A DNA stretch of 64,000 nt from Rhizobium esperanzae (GTDB lineage Bacteria; Pseudomonadota; Alphaproteobacteria; Rhizobiales; Rhizobiaceae), in NCBI RefSeq assembly GCF_002204185.1, contig NZ_MXPU01000001.1:1-64000 (forward strand), read 5' to 3'. The notes under the pieces were generated by a model that saw only the letters and a list, made by a program, of their open reading frames with translations, searched no databases and was not told the DNA's origin. Positions 16,651-25,849 of this stretch are shown one piece after another; position 1 is the first letter of the stretch, and each line of letters begins with the position of its first letter. Made by a program: the position numbers and the translations under genes.

Positions 16651-17853
16651 ATGTTCGCTGCCGCCAAATCCACAGAGAATGCGCCGCGCCCCTCGATCGG
16701 TTTTCATGCGCTGACACTCGCCACCTTCTTCGGCGCCTCCTCGGTGCCAACGCCGCTCTACCGGATCTATCAGGAGAACTTTTCAATCTCGCCGGTGCTG
16801 ATCACCGTGATCTTTGCCGTCTACGCCTTTGCGCTTCTGGCGGCGCTGCTGACCGCCGGCTCGATCTCCGATCATCTCGGCCGTCGGCCAGTGATCTTTT
16901 CAGCGCTACTGCTCGAAATCGTCGCAATGGTTCTCTTCGTCGCCGCCAGCGGTCCCGTCTGGCTGATCGCGGCGCGGATCGTCCAGGGCATTGCCACCGG
17001 CATCGCCGGCGCCTCGCTCGGAGCAGCCATCGTCGATGTCGACCGGGCGAAGGGCCAGATCGTCAATTCGATTGCGCCGCTTTGCGGCATGGCGGTGGGT
17101 GCGGTGGGCACCAGCGCCCTGATCCAGTATGGCCCCTTCCCGATGCATCTGGTCTATGCGCTGCTCTTCGTCGCCTTCGCGCTGCAGGCCGCCGCGATCT
17201 GGCTGATCCCCGAAACCGGCGGCACGCGGCCGGGTGCGCTCGGTTCGCTGGTACCGCGGGTTTCCATTCCGCCGCAGGCGAAGCGGCCGCTCTCGCTGGT
17301 GACGCCGATCAATATCGCCAACTGGACGCTCGGCGGCTTCTATCTTTCGCTGGTCCCGTCCCTGGTCGCCAGCACGACCGGCAGCACCGCGCCGCTGACG
17401 GGAGGAGCGGTCGTCGCCGCACTGACGGCGAGCGGAGCGATCGCCGTCTATCTTAGGCGCGGCAAGACGGCCCAGGCCAATCTCGGCTTCGGCGTATCGG
17501 CAAAGACTCTCGGTATCCTGACGGTCGTTGCCGGCGTGCATCTCGCAAACGTGCCGCTGTTGCTGATCGGCACGATTTTTACCGGCGCCGGTTTCGGCAC
17601 CAATTTCCTCGGCTCGCTCGGCACCATCATGCCGCTTGCCAAAGCGGACGAGCGGGCCGGACTGCTGTCGGCCTTTTACATCCAGAGCTACCTCGCCTTC
17701 AGCCTGCCGGCGATCCTTGCCGGCTTCTTGGCGAAATCCGCCGGTTACCAGGTGACGACGGATATTTATGCGAGCGCCATCCTGCTGTTGCTGGCCGTCG
17801 GGATCACGGCTGTTCGCGCCGGCCGGAGAAAGGCGGCGGAGAATGCGGCTTGA
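16651..17853 (+). CDS. MFS transporter
   Basis: This 400-residue inner-membrane protein has about 12 predicted hydrophobic helices. The conserved loop between helices 2 and 3 is seen as GSISDHLGRRPVIF (motif A of the major facilitator superfamily). Such pumps use the proton gradient to export small molecules. The divergent TetR gene and the palindrome suggest drug- or metabolite-induced expression. AAGGGG upstream of the ATG is a good ribosome site. The substrate cannot be predicted. Confidence 0.88.
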   Translation: MFAAAKSTENAPRPSIGFHALTLATFFGASSVPTPLYRIYQENFSISPVLITVIFAVYAFALLAALLTAGSISDHLGRRPVIFSALLLEIVAMVLFVAASGPVWLIAARIVQGIATGIAGASLGAAIVDVDRAKGQIVNSIAPLCGMAVGAVGTSALIQYGPFPMHLVYALLFVAFALQAAAIWLIPETGGTRPGALGSLVPRVSIPPQAKRPLSLVTPINIANWTLGGFYLSLVPSLVASTTGSTAPLTGGAVVAALTASGAIAVYLRRGKTAQANLGFGVSAKTLGILTVVAGVHLANVPLLLIGTIFTGAGFGTNFLGSLGTIMPLAKADERAGLLSAFYIQSYLAFSLPAILAGFLAKSAGYQVTTDIYASAILLLLAVGITAVRAGRRKAAENAA

Positions 17854-17868
17854 TTCCGGGGGGAGTGT

Positions 17869-18312
17869 TCACGGCTGGAGATCCAGCAGTGCCCGGCCGC
17901 TGCCATCCATGGTGAAAGGCACCGAGGCGTGCTGGTGGGCGACCAGCCAGCGGCCATCCTGCTTGACGAGGCCGAGGGTCTGACGGAACCAGAGATCGAC
18001 TTCGGTGCCATCGGTCTTGGTCCCGGTCATCCGCGTGAGGCCACTCCAGAAAGCGACACCCTCGCCGACCGTCAGTTTGGCATCGCGCACTTCGCCGCCG
18101 ATCGGACCTTCCCAGGTGTCGAACCAGGCCTGCAGGCCCGCCTCGTCCTTGCCGTTGATGACCAGCGGCGGCGCCAGGGAAAATTCCACGGAATCTTCGG
18201 CCTCGTAGGAAAGCGCCTCCTCGGCGTTCTTTTCTCCCAGCGCCTTGGCCCGCATCATCAGCATGGCGATGACCGCCTCTTCCTCGTGCCTGGCATTTGC
18301 TTCGTCTTTCAC
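17869..18312 (-). CDS. NTF2-like/SnoaL-like protein
   Basis: This 147-residue protein has the pattern of the NTF2 superfamily (DUF4440/SnoaL type): an N-terminal helix with EEEAVIAML, a middle segment with LAPPLVINGKDE, and alternating strands ending in GRWLVAHQHASVPF. The family holds small-molecule isomerases, hydrolases and proteins of unknown role that share a cone-shaped pocket. No signal peptide is present. It converges with the MFS gene, 15 nt apart. Confidence 0.75.
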   Translation of the reverse strand: MKDEANARHEEEAVIAMLMMRAKALGEKNAEEALSYEAEDSVEFSLAPPLVINGKDEAGLQAWFDTWEGPIGGEVRDAKLTVGEGVAFWSGLTRMTGTKTDGTEVDLWFRQTLGLVKQDGRWLVAHQHASVPFTMDGSGRALLDLQP

Positions 18313-18414
18313 GGCCGTTCTCCTTCTCCGTTATGGACAGAGGACGCGCGGCAGGAGGACGATCCGACAATGATGCATTTCAATCTTGGCATTCCGCGTT
18401 TTGCTGGAATTGCT

Positions 18415-18819
18415 TCAGAGATAACTGGTCACTTCAGGCTCGTTCCACCAGGCATCGTGCCTGCCATCGGCGTAACGGACAGGCAGCGCCGCCAGTTCCT
18501 CGGGCGTGATATTATCCAGGCAGGCGATGTTGATCGAGACGTAAGCGCCGCCGATGGCCTCGACGTAACCGTCGCCATAAGCAGGCACGCCGCAGGTGCG
18601 GCAGAAGCGGTGATGGCCGCTCATCGTGTTGAACTGGTAGTCTGTGGTTTCCGCCGCGTCGCACATCAGCCGGAAATCCTCCGGCTTGACGTTGGCGCCC
18701 CAATAGCGCCGCTTCGCGCAGATCGAACAGTTGCAGCGGCCGGTGCCTGCCTCGAGGTCCATGTCCACCTCGTAGCGTACCTTACCGCAATGGCAGCTTC
18801 CTCTGTAGGTTTTCTTCAT
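18415..18819 (-). CDS. GFA-family (CENP-V/GFA) zinc protein
   Basis: This 134-residue protein has the GFA zinc-binding pattern: [10 protein letters not shown] near the N-terminus, CNCSICAKR, and later [11 protein letters not shown]. The family was named for glutathione-dependent formaldehyde-activating enzyme, but most members have no proven reaction. The start at 18819 has a GGAGGAG ribosome site; longer readings upstream run into the divergent MarR gene and are unlikely. It is divergent from the MarR-type gene, with two palindromes between them, so it is probably controlled by that regulator. Confidence 0.88.
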   Translation of the reverse strand: MKKTYRGSCHCGKVRYEVDMDLEAGTGRCNCSICAKRRYWGANVKPEDFRLMCDAAETTDYQFNTMSGHHRFCRTCGVPAYGDGYVEAIGGAYVSINIACLDNITPEELAALPVRYADGRHDAWWNEPEVTSYL

Positions 18820-18859
18820 GGCGCTCTCCTCCTTCGGCGTTGCATCAGCTATCGGCATA

Positions 18860-18875
18860 TGACAATATATTGTCA
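18860..18875. promoter_or_regulatory. Perfect 16-bp palindrome, probable MarR operator 1
   Basis: TGACAATATATTGTCA is perfectly self-complementary and lies 41 nt upstream of the GFA start. It shares the GACAA...TTGTC core with the palindrome at 18897-18910. Confidence 0.7.
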
Positions 18876-18896
18876 TTATGGACGAGATACAGAATA

Positions 18897-18910
18897 GACA
18901 ACATGTTGTC
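18897..18910. promoter_or_regulatory. Perfect 14-bp palindrome, probable MarR operator 2
   Basis: GACAACATGTTGTC is perfectly self-complementary. It is centred about 36 nt from the first palindrome and lies upstream of the GTG chosen as the MarR start at 18935. Confidence 0.65.
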
Positions 18911-18934
18911 AAACAAAATCGACCGGAGCGGACC

Positions 18935-19378
18935 GTGGAAGGGGATGCCTTTTCCGCTTTCGCGATCACGGCCCTGCGTCTGGCCGGCCATCTGACGGCG
19001 GCCGGCGATCGGCTGGCAAAGCCGGCGGGACAGACGAGTGCGCGCTGGCAGGTGCTGGCGGCGGCGCGGCGCGGCGACATGTCGGTGGCGCAGATTGCCC
19101 GCGCGCTCGGCCTCGCCCGCCAGGGTGTGCAGCGGCTTGCTGATGTGCTGGCGGGCGAAGGGCTGATCGCCTATGCCGACAATCCGCAGCACCAGCGGGC
19201 GAAGCTGGTGCGGCTGACGACGGAAGGGGCGGCGCGGCTGGGGGTGATCGAGGCGGCGCAAGCCGGATGGGTGGATGGGCTCGGCGCCGCGTTTACAGCG
19301 GCTGAGCTCGATGCGGCGCGGACTGTCATGGCGCGGGTGATGGCGATGCTGGAGAGTGACGGGGCGTCCGGAGGCTGA
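18935..19378 (+). CDS. MarR-family transcriptional regulator
   Basis: This is a winged-helix regulator of about 147 residues. The DNA-binding region is seen as [24 protein letters not shown], followed by the wing with [14 protein letters not shown], both typical of MarR proteins. An ATG at 18878 would add 19 residues, but it would place the 18897 palindrome inside the coding region. The GTG at 18935 has GGAGCGG just upstream and leaves both palindromes in the intergenic space, so it is preferred. It likely represses itself and the divergent GFA gene. Confidence 0.82.
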   Translation: MEGDAFSAFAITALRLAGHLTAAGDRLAKPAGQTSARWQVLAAARRGDMSVAQIARALGLARQGVQRLADVLAGEGLIAYADNPQHQRAKLVRLTTEGAARLGVIEAAQAGWVDGLGAAFTAAELDAARTVMARVMAMLESDGASGG

Positions 19379-19541
19379 GGTCGCACCCTGAGCGCCCCCT
19401 CTGGCCTGCCGGCCAGAAACGCAAAAAGGCCGGGCTAACCCGACCTTCCCTGCCATCTCAACGAACCGTGCCAGTACATCCGTGGTCACGATCCGGAGGT
19501 GATATTCAAAGCTCCACGCGTCCAAGAGGACGCGTCAAGAT

Positions 19542-19751
19542 TTAGGCCGCCTGGAGGCGGTCTGCCGACATCTTGCCGGACTTGTTGTCGCGGACGAGAT
19601 CGTAGGACAGCTTCTGGCCATCCTTGAGATCGCGCATGCCGGCACGCTCGACGGCGGAGATGTGGACGAAAACGTCGGCTGCGCCGTCATCCGGCTGAAT
19701 GAAGCCGAAGCCCTTGGTTGCGTTGAACCACTTTACTGTACCTGTGCTCAT
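19542..19751 (-). CDS. cspA: Cold-shock protein
   Basis: This 69-residue protein is a single cold-shock domain that binds single-stranded RNA or DNA. Both RNP motifs are visible: [10 protein letters not shown] (RNP1) and VFVHISAVE (RNP2). The length equals that of CspA proteins. The start [10 protein letters not shown] at 19751 has an AAGGA ribosome site; the open frame upstream is probably the 5' untranslated leader, which is long in cold-shock genes. Confidence 0.95.
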   Translation of the reverse strand: MSTGTVKWFNATKGFGFIQPDDGAADVFVHISAVERAGMRDLKDGQKLSYDLVRDNKSGKMSADRLQAA

Positions 19752-19986
19752 GACGATATCCTTTTCGAATCGCTCATAGAAGATTGCAGCCCGGGCAAAG
19801 CCCAAGCGGCGATGAAAACCGATTTTGGAGGAAGGTCGCCAGGAACGACGCAAGCGCCGTTTCAAAGTTCATCTAGCAAGATCGATGCGGAGACATGTAA
19901 TTGCAAATTGTGTCCGCGGCAAGGCGTCGGCAAGGGAAAGTCGAATTCGGCTTGGCGGGGTGTCCACTAACGTCGTGCCGTGTAAG

Positions 19987-20156
19987 CCCCCCTCTGCCCT
20001 GCCGGGCATCTCCCCCACAGGTGGGGAGATTGGCTGGGCGCACCGGCTTCCCCAAACAACTGGTGTCCGCCGGGCGAAACGGTAGAAAGGCGGGAAGGTT
20101 TAGCCACTTGCGATCTCCCCACCTGTGGGGGAGATGCCCGGCAGGGCAGAGGGGGG
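19987..20156. repeat. Long inverted repeat, RIME-like intergenic mosaic element
   Basis: Two perfect 44-nt arms (19987-20030 and 20113-20156) are in opposite orientation and separated by 82 nt. Each arm is itself palindromic around ATCTCCCC/GGGGAGAT. It fills most of the 347-nt gap between cspA and the fadJ-like gene and is of the kind described as rhizobial intergenic mosaic elements. No gene is present in the gap. Confidence 0.85.
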
Positions 20157-20212
20157 CGGCCACGGCAAAACGGCAAAGATAGCCCCGTTAAAACCAAGCC
20201 CGCGATTCGCGC

Positions 20213-22429
20213 TTACGCCGCTGCCTTCGCCCCTGCATAGGGATCGAACCGCCCATAAAACGTCTCGCCCTTAGCGGCCATGTCCTTCAGCAGCGGTGTC
20301 GGCCTGAAATGCTCTCCGTAAGTCTCGGCTAACTTTTCCGCCAACTCCACAAAAGCCTTCACGCCCATGCCGTCGATATAGCTCAGCGCCCCGCCGGTAT
20401 AAGGCGCGAAGCCGAAGCCGAGGATCGAGCCGACGTCGGCTTCGCGCGGATCGGTGACGATGCCTTCCTCGACGGTGCGGGCGGCTTCAAGCGCGATGGT
20501 GACAAGGAAGCGCTGCTTCAGCAAGGCGACATCAACTTCATCCGCCTGCTTCTGCGGATAGAAGTCCTTGAGCTCGGGCCAGAGCGACTTCTTCGCCGGT
20601 TTCGGGGGATAGTCGTAGAAACCCTTGGAGTTCTTGCGGCCGAAGCGGCCCTCCTTTTCGACCATGCGGGAGATGAGCTCCATATGCCTGGGATCGATCG
20701 CCTTCTCGCCGAGATCGGCGACGGTGGCCTTGAGGATCTTCAGCGACAGGTCGATGGCGACTTCGTCATTCAGCGCCAGCGGGCCGACCGGCATGCCGGC
20801 CATCTTGGCGGCATTCTCGATCATCACGGGCGGCACGCCCTCGATCAGCATGTCGTAGCTTTCCGACATGTAGCGCAGCACGCAGCGATTGACGAAGAAG
20901 CCGCGGGTGTCGTTGACGACGATCGGCGTCTTCTTGATCGCCGCGACATAATCGAGCGCGACGGCGAGCGCCTTGTCGCCGGTCTCCTTGCCGAGGATGA
21001 CCTCGGTCAGCATCATCTTCTCGACGGGCGAGAAGAAATGGATGCCGATGAAATCGGCCTGGCGCTTGGAATTCTTCGCCAGTCCGGTGATCGGCAGGGT
21101 CGAGGTATTGGAGGCGAAGATCGCCCCTTCCGGCAGCACGGCTTCAACCGCCTCGATGACCGATTTCTTCACTTCGCGATCCTCGAACACCGCCTCGATG
21201 ACGAGATCGGCGGTGGCGAGACCGGCATAATCGGCGGAAGGCGTAATGCGGGCAAGAAGGGCTGTCGCCTCGTCCTGCGTCAGCCGTCCCTTACCGAGAG
21301 AATCCTTGACGAGCCCTTCGGAGACGGCCTTACCCTTGGTCGCCGCTTCCATATCGCGGTCGATCAGCGTCACCGGAATGCCGGCAGCTGCCGTGACATA
21401 GGCGATCGAGGCGCCCATGAAGCCGGCGCCGACGACGCCGACATGCTTGAGCTCGGTCTTGGCAATGCCGGCGGGGCGGCGGGCGCCCTTGCCGAGCTCC
21501 TGCATGGAGATGAACAGCGAACGGATCATCGAGAAGGCTTCGCGGGTCTGCAGCACCTCGGTGAAATAACGCTGCTCGATCTTCAGCCCGGTATCGAATG
21601 GCACCTGCAGGCCTTCATAGACGCATTTCAGGATAGCGAGTGCTGCCGGATAATTGCCCGATGTTTCCCGGCGCAGGATCGCCGGCGCGGCCGGCCAGAG
21701 CTGGGCGGAGGCCGGCGTCCAGATGCCGCCGCCCGGCAACTTGAAGCCCTTCTCGTCCCAGGGGGCGACCGGATTCAGCCCGTCCTTGATCATCTGCCTG
21801 GCGGCCGGGATCAGCTGATCCGGCTCGACCACCTGATGGACGAGGTTCATCGCCTTGGCGCGCGAGCCGCTCAGCGACTGACCCGTCGTCATCATCTGCA
21901 GCGCGTCCTGGGCGTTCGCCAGCCGCGGCACGCGCTGGGTGCCGCCGGCGCCGGGGAAGATGCCGACCTTGACCTCGGGCAGCGCGATCTTGACGCTCTT
22001 GGCATTGGAGGCGACGCGGCCGTGGCAGGCGAGCGACAGTTCGAATGCGCCGCCCATGCAGGTGCCATTGATGGCGGAAACCCAGGGCTTGCCCGAGGTT
22101 TCGAGCTTGCGGAACAAACCTGACATGCGGCCGACGAGACCGAAGAGCGTCCGGACGGCCGATTCCGGGTTCCTGGCCTTCTCCTCCTGATAGGCGCCGA
22201 ACATCGACTTGATCATCGAAAGATCGGCGCCGCCGGAGAAGGAGGATTTGCCCGATGTGAAGACGACACCCTTGACGCTGGCGTCAGCGGTGGTGGCGTC
22301 GATGATCGCATTGAGCTCTTCCATCACCTCGGCGGTGAAAACGTTCATCGATTTGCCGGGCATGTCCCAGGTGACGAGAGCGATGCCATCGGCGTCAGTT
22401 TCGATCGTGAAGTTTGTATAATTGCTCAT
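20213..22429 (-). CDS. fadJ: Fatty-acid oxidation fusion: enoyl-CoA hydratase/3-hydroxyacyl-CoA dehydrogenase
   Basis: This 738-residue fusion carries out two steps of beta-oxidation. The N-terminal crotonase domain shows FSGGADLSMI and NGTCMGGAFEL, with a catalytic glutamate in PEVKVGIFPGAGGTQR. The dehydrogenase half has the NAD-binding VGVVGAGFMGASIA, the ASNTSTLPI block and IGIHFFSPVEKM. The start MSNYTNFTIE at 22429 has a GAGGAAAT ribosome site. It is the last gene of an operon with the acyl-CoA dehydrogenase and thiolase. FadB is an alternative name; the symbol is by analogy. Confidence 0.92.
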   Translation of the reverse strand: MSNYTNFTIETDADGIALVTWDMPGKSMNVFTAEVMEELNAIIDATTADASVKGVVFTSGKSSFSGGADLSMIKSMFGAYQEEKARNPESAVRTLFGLVGRMSGLFRKLETSGKPWVSAINGTCMGGAFELSLACHGRVASNAKSVKIALPEVKVGIFPGAGGTQRVPRLANAQDALQMMTTGQSLSGSRAKAMNLVHQVVEPDQLIPAARQMIKDGLNPVAPWDEKGFKLPGGGIWTPASAQLWPAAPAILRRETSGNYPAALAILKCVYEGLQVPFDTGLKIEQRYFTEVLQTREAFSMIRSLFISMQELGKGARRPAGIAKTELKHVGVVGAGFMGASIAYVTAAAGIPVTLIDRDMEAATKGKAVSEGLVKDSLGKGRLTQDEATALLARITPSADYAGLATADLVIEAVFEDREVKKSVIEAVEAVLPEGAIFASNTSTLPITGLAKNSKRQADFIGIHFFSPVEKMMLTEVILGKETGDKALAVALDYVAAIKKTPIVVNDTRGFFVNRCVLRYMSESYDMLIEGVPPVMIENAAKMAGMPVGPLALNDEVAIDLSLKILKATVADLGEKAIDPRHMELISRMVEKEGRFGRKNSKGFYDYPPKPAKKSLWPELKDFYPQKQADEVDVALLKQRFLVTIALEAARTVEEGIVTDPREADVGSILGFGFAPYTGGALSYIDGMGVKAFVELAEKLAETYGEHFRPTPLLKDMAAKGETFYGRFDPYAGAKAAA

Positions 22430-22461
22430 CGGGATTTCCTCTTCCCTCAATTCCCAAGGTT

Positions 22462-22599
22462 TCAAAAGACGCCGAGCGCGAGGCAACTGACACCGATGAC
22501 CAGAGCGAGAAACAGCAGCAAGAATCGATTTTCGCTGCCGAGACGCCGGGCATGCTCCTTCGGAGAGACGCGGAATGCCTCAGCCGAGGCCTGCTCCAT
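22462..22599 (-). CDS. Possible small single-pass membrane protein (45 aa)
   Basis: This short frame lies between the thiolase and fadJ genes. From ATG at 22599 it encodes 45 residues: a charged N-terminal half (SPKEHARRLGSENR) and a strong C-terminal membrane helix (FLLLFLALVIGVSCLALGV). The frame stays open up to the thiolase stop, and its coding-like sequence before the ATG suggests the real start may be upstream at an unusual codon. No good ribosome site was found. It could be a tail-anchored small protein. Another frame over the same bases has no such features. Confidence 0.4.
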   Translation of the reverse strand: MEQASAEAFRVSPKEHARRLGSENRFLLLFLALVIGVSCLALGVF

Positions 22600-22677
22600 G
22601 TCCTTGTCGAGATTGCGAAGCTCGAAGTGGCGTTTCGTCTCGTTTTGAACCCATGGTTCGCTCCGCTGGTCGGCATC

Positions 22678-23886
22678 TCAAACGCGTTCGATAACTGTTG
22701 CCGTGCCCATGCCGGCGCCGATGCAGAGCGTCACCAGCGCGGTGTTGAGATCGCGGCGTTCGAGCTCGTCGAGCACCGTGCCGAGGATCATCGCGCCGGT
22801 GGCGCCGAGCGGATGGCCCATGGCGATGGCGCCGCCATTGACGTTGATCCTGTCGTGGTCGATGTCGAAGGCCTGCATGTAGCGCAGCACGACGGCGGCG
22901 AAGGCTTCGTTCAGCTCGAAGAGGTCGATATCCGACAGGCTCATGCCGGTCCGTTTCAACAGCTTCTCGGTGACGTCGACCGGCCCGGTCAGCATCAAAG
23001 CCGGATCGGAGCCGATATTGGCGAAAGCCTTGATGCGGGCGCGCGGCTTCAACCCCATGCTTTCACCGCCGGCTTTGGAGCCGAGCAGCACGGCGCCGGC
23101 GCCATCGACGATGCCGGAGGAATTGCCGGCGTGGTGGACATAGTTGATCCGTTCGATCTCGGGATGAGCCTGGATGCCGACGGCCTCGAAGCCGCCCATC
23201 TCGCCGGGCATCTGGAAGGACGGGTTGAGGGAGGCGAGCGCCTGCATATCGGTGCCGGGACGCATGTGCTCGTCCTTATCGAGGATCGTCAGGCCGTTCT
23301 GATCCTTGACCGGAACGACCGACTTGTCGAACCAGCCCTGCTCCCAGGCATGGGCGGCGCGCTTCTGGCTCTCGACGGCGTAAGCGTCGACATCGGTCCG
23401 GCTGAAACCGTATTTGGTGGCGATGAGATCGGCCGAGACGCCCTGCGGCATGAAATAGGCCGGGAAATTCACCGACGGATCCATGAACCAGGCGCCGCCC
23501 GACATGCCCAAGCCGACACGCGACATGCTTTCCACACCACCAGCTATGACGATGTCGTCCGCGCCTTGGGCGATCTTGCCGGCGGCGAAATTGACGGCAT
23601 CGAGGCCGGAGGCGCAGAAGCGGGAGATCTGCATGCCGGGCGCACGGGTGGAATAACCGGCTTCGAAGGCGGCGGCCTTGGGGATGACGGCGCCGGCATC
23701 CATCACCGGATCGACGCAGCCCATGATGATGTCGTCGACCGTTCGCGTGTCGAGCCCGTTGCGATCGCGGATCGCTTCCAGCGTCTTGGCCGCCAGACGG
23801 ACGGAGGGCACCTCATGGAGCGCGCCATCCTTCTTGCCGCGGCCGCGCGGCGTGCGGACGTGGTCGTAAATGAAAACCTCGGTCAT
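22678..23886 (-). CDS. fadA: Acetyl-CoA C-acyltransferase (thiolase)
   Basis: This 402-residue enzyme catalyses the last step of beta-oxidation, cleaving 3-ketoacyl-CoA with CoA. The nucleophilic cysteine lies in [11 protein letters not shown], the second active-site block is [16 protein letters not shown], and the third is [10 protein letters not shown]. The start [10 protein letters not shown] at 23886 has a GATGAGGA ribosome site. It sits between the acyl-CoA dehydrogenase and fadJ in one operon, so the three enzymes together cover a full beta-oxidation turn. Confidence 0.93.
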   Translation of the reverse strand: MTEVFIYDHVRTPRGRGKKDGALHEVPSVRLAAKTLEAIRDRNGLDTRTVDDIIMGCVDPVMDAGAVIPKAAAFEAGYSTRAPGMQISRFCASGLDAVNFAAGKIAQGADDIVIAGGVESMSRVGLGMSGGAWFMDPSVNFPAYFMPQGVSADLIATKYGFSRTDVDAYAVESQKRAAHAWEQGWFDKSVVPVKDQNGLTILDKDEHMRPGTDMQALASLNPSFQMPGEMGGFEAVGIQAHPEIERINYVHHAGNSSGIVDGAGAVLLGSKAGGESMGLKPRARIKAFANIGSDPALMLTGPVDVTEKLLKRTGMSLSDIDLFELNEAFAAVVLRYMQAFDIDHDRINVNGGAIAMGHPLGATGAMILGTVLDELERRDLNTALVTLCIGAGMGTATVIERV

Positions 23887-23934
23887 TTCCTCATCTCCCT
23901 GACGGCGCGGCGGCGCCGGTGAATTTCGTGTTTT

Positions 23935-23960
23935 CCCTTCTCCCCAGCGGGGGAGAAGGG
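23935..23960. repeat. Short palindrome between acyl-CoA dehydrogenase and thiolase genes
   Basis: CCCTTCTCCCC and GGGGAGAAGGG pair perfectly around AGCG. A close relative of this hairpin occurs at 53576-53599. It belongs to the small dispersed repeats of this genome and may tune expression inside the operon. Confidence 0.7.
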
Positions 23961-23967
23961 GACACAA

Positions 23968-25764
23968 TCAAAACGCTTCCGCAGCCAGCGCCATCATCGT
24001 GTCGGCGCCGGCTTCGATGCGGGCCTTGCGCAGCGCGGTTTCCGGCATGATACGTTCCATGAAGAAGCGGGCGGTCACCAGCTTGTTCCTCAGGAAATCC
24101 TCGCGGCTCGCGTCACCCGACGCAAGGCCGTCCTCGGCGGCCTTCGCCATTTTCACCCACATATAGCCGAGCACGACGAGGCCGAAGAGATGCATGTAGT
24201 CAGTCGAGCCGGCGCCGGCATTGTCGGGCTTGGCCATGGCGTTCTGCATGAACCACATGGTCGCGCCCTGGACGTCGTTCAAGCCCTTTTTCAGGTGCTT
24301 GGTGAAGAAGGAGAGTTTTTCGTCGCTGCGGTTTTCCTCGCAGAAATCGCCGATCTCCTTGAAGAGGGCCATGGCGGCGCGGCCGCCGTTCAGGGCGAGT
24401 TTGCGGCCGACGAGATCGAGCGCCTGAATGCCGTTGGCGCCTTCATAGATCATGGCGATGCGGGCATCACGCACATACTGGCTCATGCCGTGTTCCTCGA
24501 TATAGCCATGGCCGCCGAACACCTGCTGGGCCATGACGGCGTGATCGAAGCCGCGATCGGTCATCACGCCCTTAAGGATCGGAGTGACGAGGCCGAGAAT
24601 GTCGTCGGCGGTCTGGCGCTCCTTCTCGTCGGTGGCCCGGTGGGCGATATCGGATTTCAGCGCGGTCCAGAGCAAGAAGGCGCGGCCCGCCTCGTTGAAG
24701 GCGCGGATGGTCATCAGCGACCGGCGGATATCGGGATGGACGATGATCGGATCGGCCTTCTTATCCGGCGCCTTGACGCCGGACAGCGAGCGGCCCTGGA
24801 TGCGGTCGCGGGCATAGGCAGCGGCGTTCTGATAGGCGATCTCGGAAATGGCGATGCCCTGCAGGCCGACCATCAGGCGGGCCTCGTTCATCATCACGAA
24901 CATGGCGTTGAGGCCGCGGTTTTCGGCGCCGATCAGGAAACCGGTCGCTTGGTCGTAATTCATCACACAGGTGGCATTGCCGTGGATGCCCATCTTGTGC
25001 TCGATCGCGCCGCAGGAAACGGCGTTGCGGGCGCCAAGCGCGCCATCCTTGCCGACCAGAAATTTCGGGACGATGAACAGCGAGATGCCCTTGGTGCCCT
25101 CGGGCGCGCCTTCGATACGGGCCAGCACCAGGTGGACGATATTGTCGGTCAGATCGTGTTCGCCGGCGGAGATGAAGATCTTCTGACCGGAGATCTTATA
25201 GCTGCCGTCCGCCTGCGGCACCGCCTTGGTGCGCAGCATGCCGAGATCGGTGCCGCAATGCGGCTCGGTCAGGTTCATGGTGCCCGACCAGGAGCCGTCC
25301 ACCATCTTCGGCAGGTAAGTCTGCTTCTGCTCCTGCGTGCCATGGACGAGGATCGCGGCGATCGCGCCCTGCGTCAGGCCCGGATACATCATCAGCGACA
25401 TGTTGGCGGCAGAGGTATATTCGCCGACGGCGCAATGCAGCGTGTAGGGCAGCCCCTGCCCGCCGAATTCCTCCGGCACAGCGAGACCGATCCAGCCACC
25501 TTCGCGATAGGCCTTGTAAGCCTCTCGGAAGCCCTTCGGCGTCGAGACGCTGGCATCGTCGTGGCGATGACAGCCTTCCTGATCGCCGGAATAATTCACC
25601 GGGAAGAGCGCCTCCTCGGCAACCTTTCCGGCCTCGCCGAGGATCGCCTCGATCATGTCAGGCGTGGCATCGGCAAAACCCGGCAGATTGTTGTAGCGCT
25701 CGAGGCCCAGCACGTCGTTCAGGACGAAGAGCGTATCGTTCACCGGGGCCTTATAGACTGGCAT
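23968..25764 (-). CDS. Acyl-CoA dehydrogenase, long form with extra C-terminal domain
   Basis: This 598-residue FAD enzyme introduces the first double bond in beta-oxidation. Visible are MNLTEPHCGTDLG (FAD and substrate region), QVFGGHGYIEEHGMSQYVRDARI near the catalytic glutamate segment, and IYEGANGIQALDLVGRKL. The length of about 600 and the C-terminal helical extension mark the long FadE-like subgroup. GGAGGAA precedes the ATG. It is the first gene of the operon; a perfect palindrome lies 64-85 nt upstream of its start codon. Confidence 0.92.
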   Translation of the reverse strand: MPVYKAPVNDTLFVLNDVLGLERYNNLPGFADATPDMIEAILGEAGKVAEEALFPVNYSGDQEGCHRHDDASVSTPKGFREAYKAYREGGWIGLAVPEEFGGQGLPYTLHCAVGEYTSAANMSLMMYPGLTQGAIAAILVHGTQEQKQTYLPKMVDGSWSGTMNLTEPHCGTDLGMLRTKAVPQADGSYKISGQKIFISAGEHDLTDNIVHLVLARIEGAPEGTKGISLFIVPKFLVGKDGALGARNAVSCGAIEHKMGIHGNATCVMNYDQATGFLIGAENRGLNAMFVMMNEARLMVGLQGIAISEIAYQNAAAYARDRIQGRSLSGVKAPDKKADPIIVHPDIRRSLMTIRAFNEAGRAFLLWTALKSDIAHRATDEKERQTADDILGLVTPILKGVMTDRGFDHAVMAQQVFGGHGYIEEHGMSQYVRDARIAMIYEGANGIQALDLVGRKLALNGGRAAMALFKEIGDFCEENRSDEKLSFFTKHLKKGLNDVQGATMWFMQNAMAKPDNAGAGSTDYMHLFGLVVLGYMWVKMAKAAEDGLASGDASREDFLRNKLVTARFFMERIMPETALRKARIEAGADTMMALAAEAF

Positions 25765-25827
25765 TTCGCGAATTCCTCCATTCGACTGACCGGGTCGAGC
25801 CGGCCTCGGGCACTGTCTTACAAAATA

Positions 25828-25849
25828 TTGACGTTTGCGTAAACGTCAA
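25828..25849. promoter_or_regulatory. Perfect inverted repeat in the beta-oxidation promoter region
   Basis: TTGACGTTT at 25828-25836 and AAACGTCAA at 25841-25849 are perfectly complementary around GCGT. It is placed where an operator for the acyl-CoA dehydrogenase operon would lie. It resembles the ACGT-centred motifs described for MerR-type LiuR regulators of fatty-acid and branched-chain acid catabolism; that link is from memory and is inference. Confidence 0.6.

Noticed and set aside
20684..22123. 479-codon plus-strand frame opposite fadJ
   Set aside because: Histidine/glutamine/arginine-rich shadow with no motif; fadJ has full domain evidence.
24190..25842. 550-codon plus-strand frame opposite the acyl-CoA dehydrogenase
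   Set aside because: Antisense shadow with no family features; the dehydrogenase is complete and has a ribosome site.
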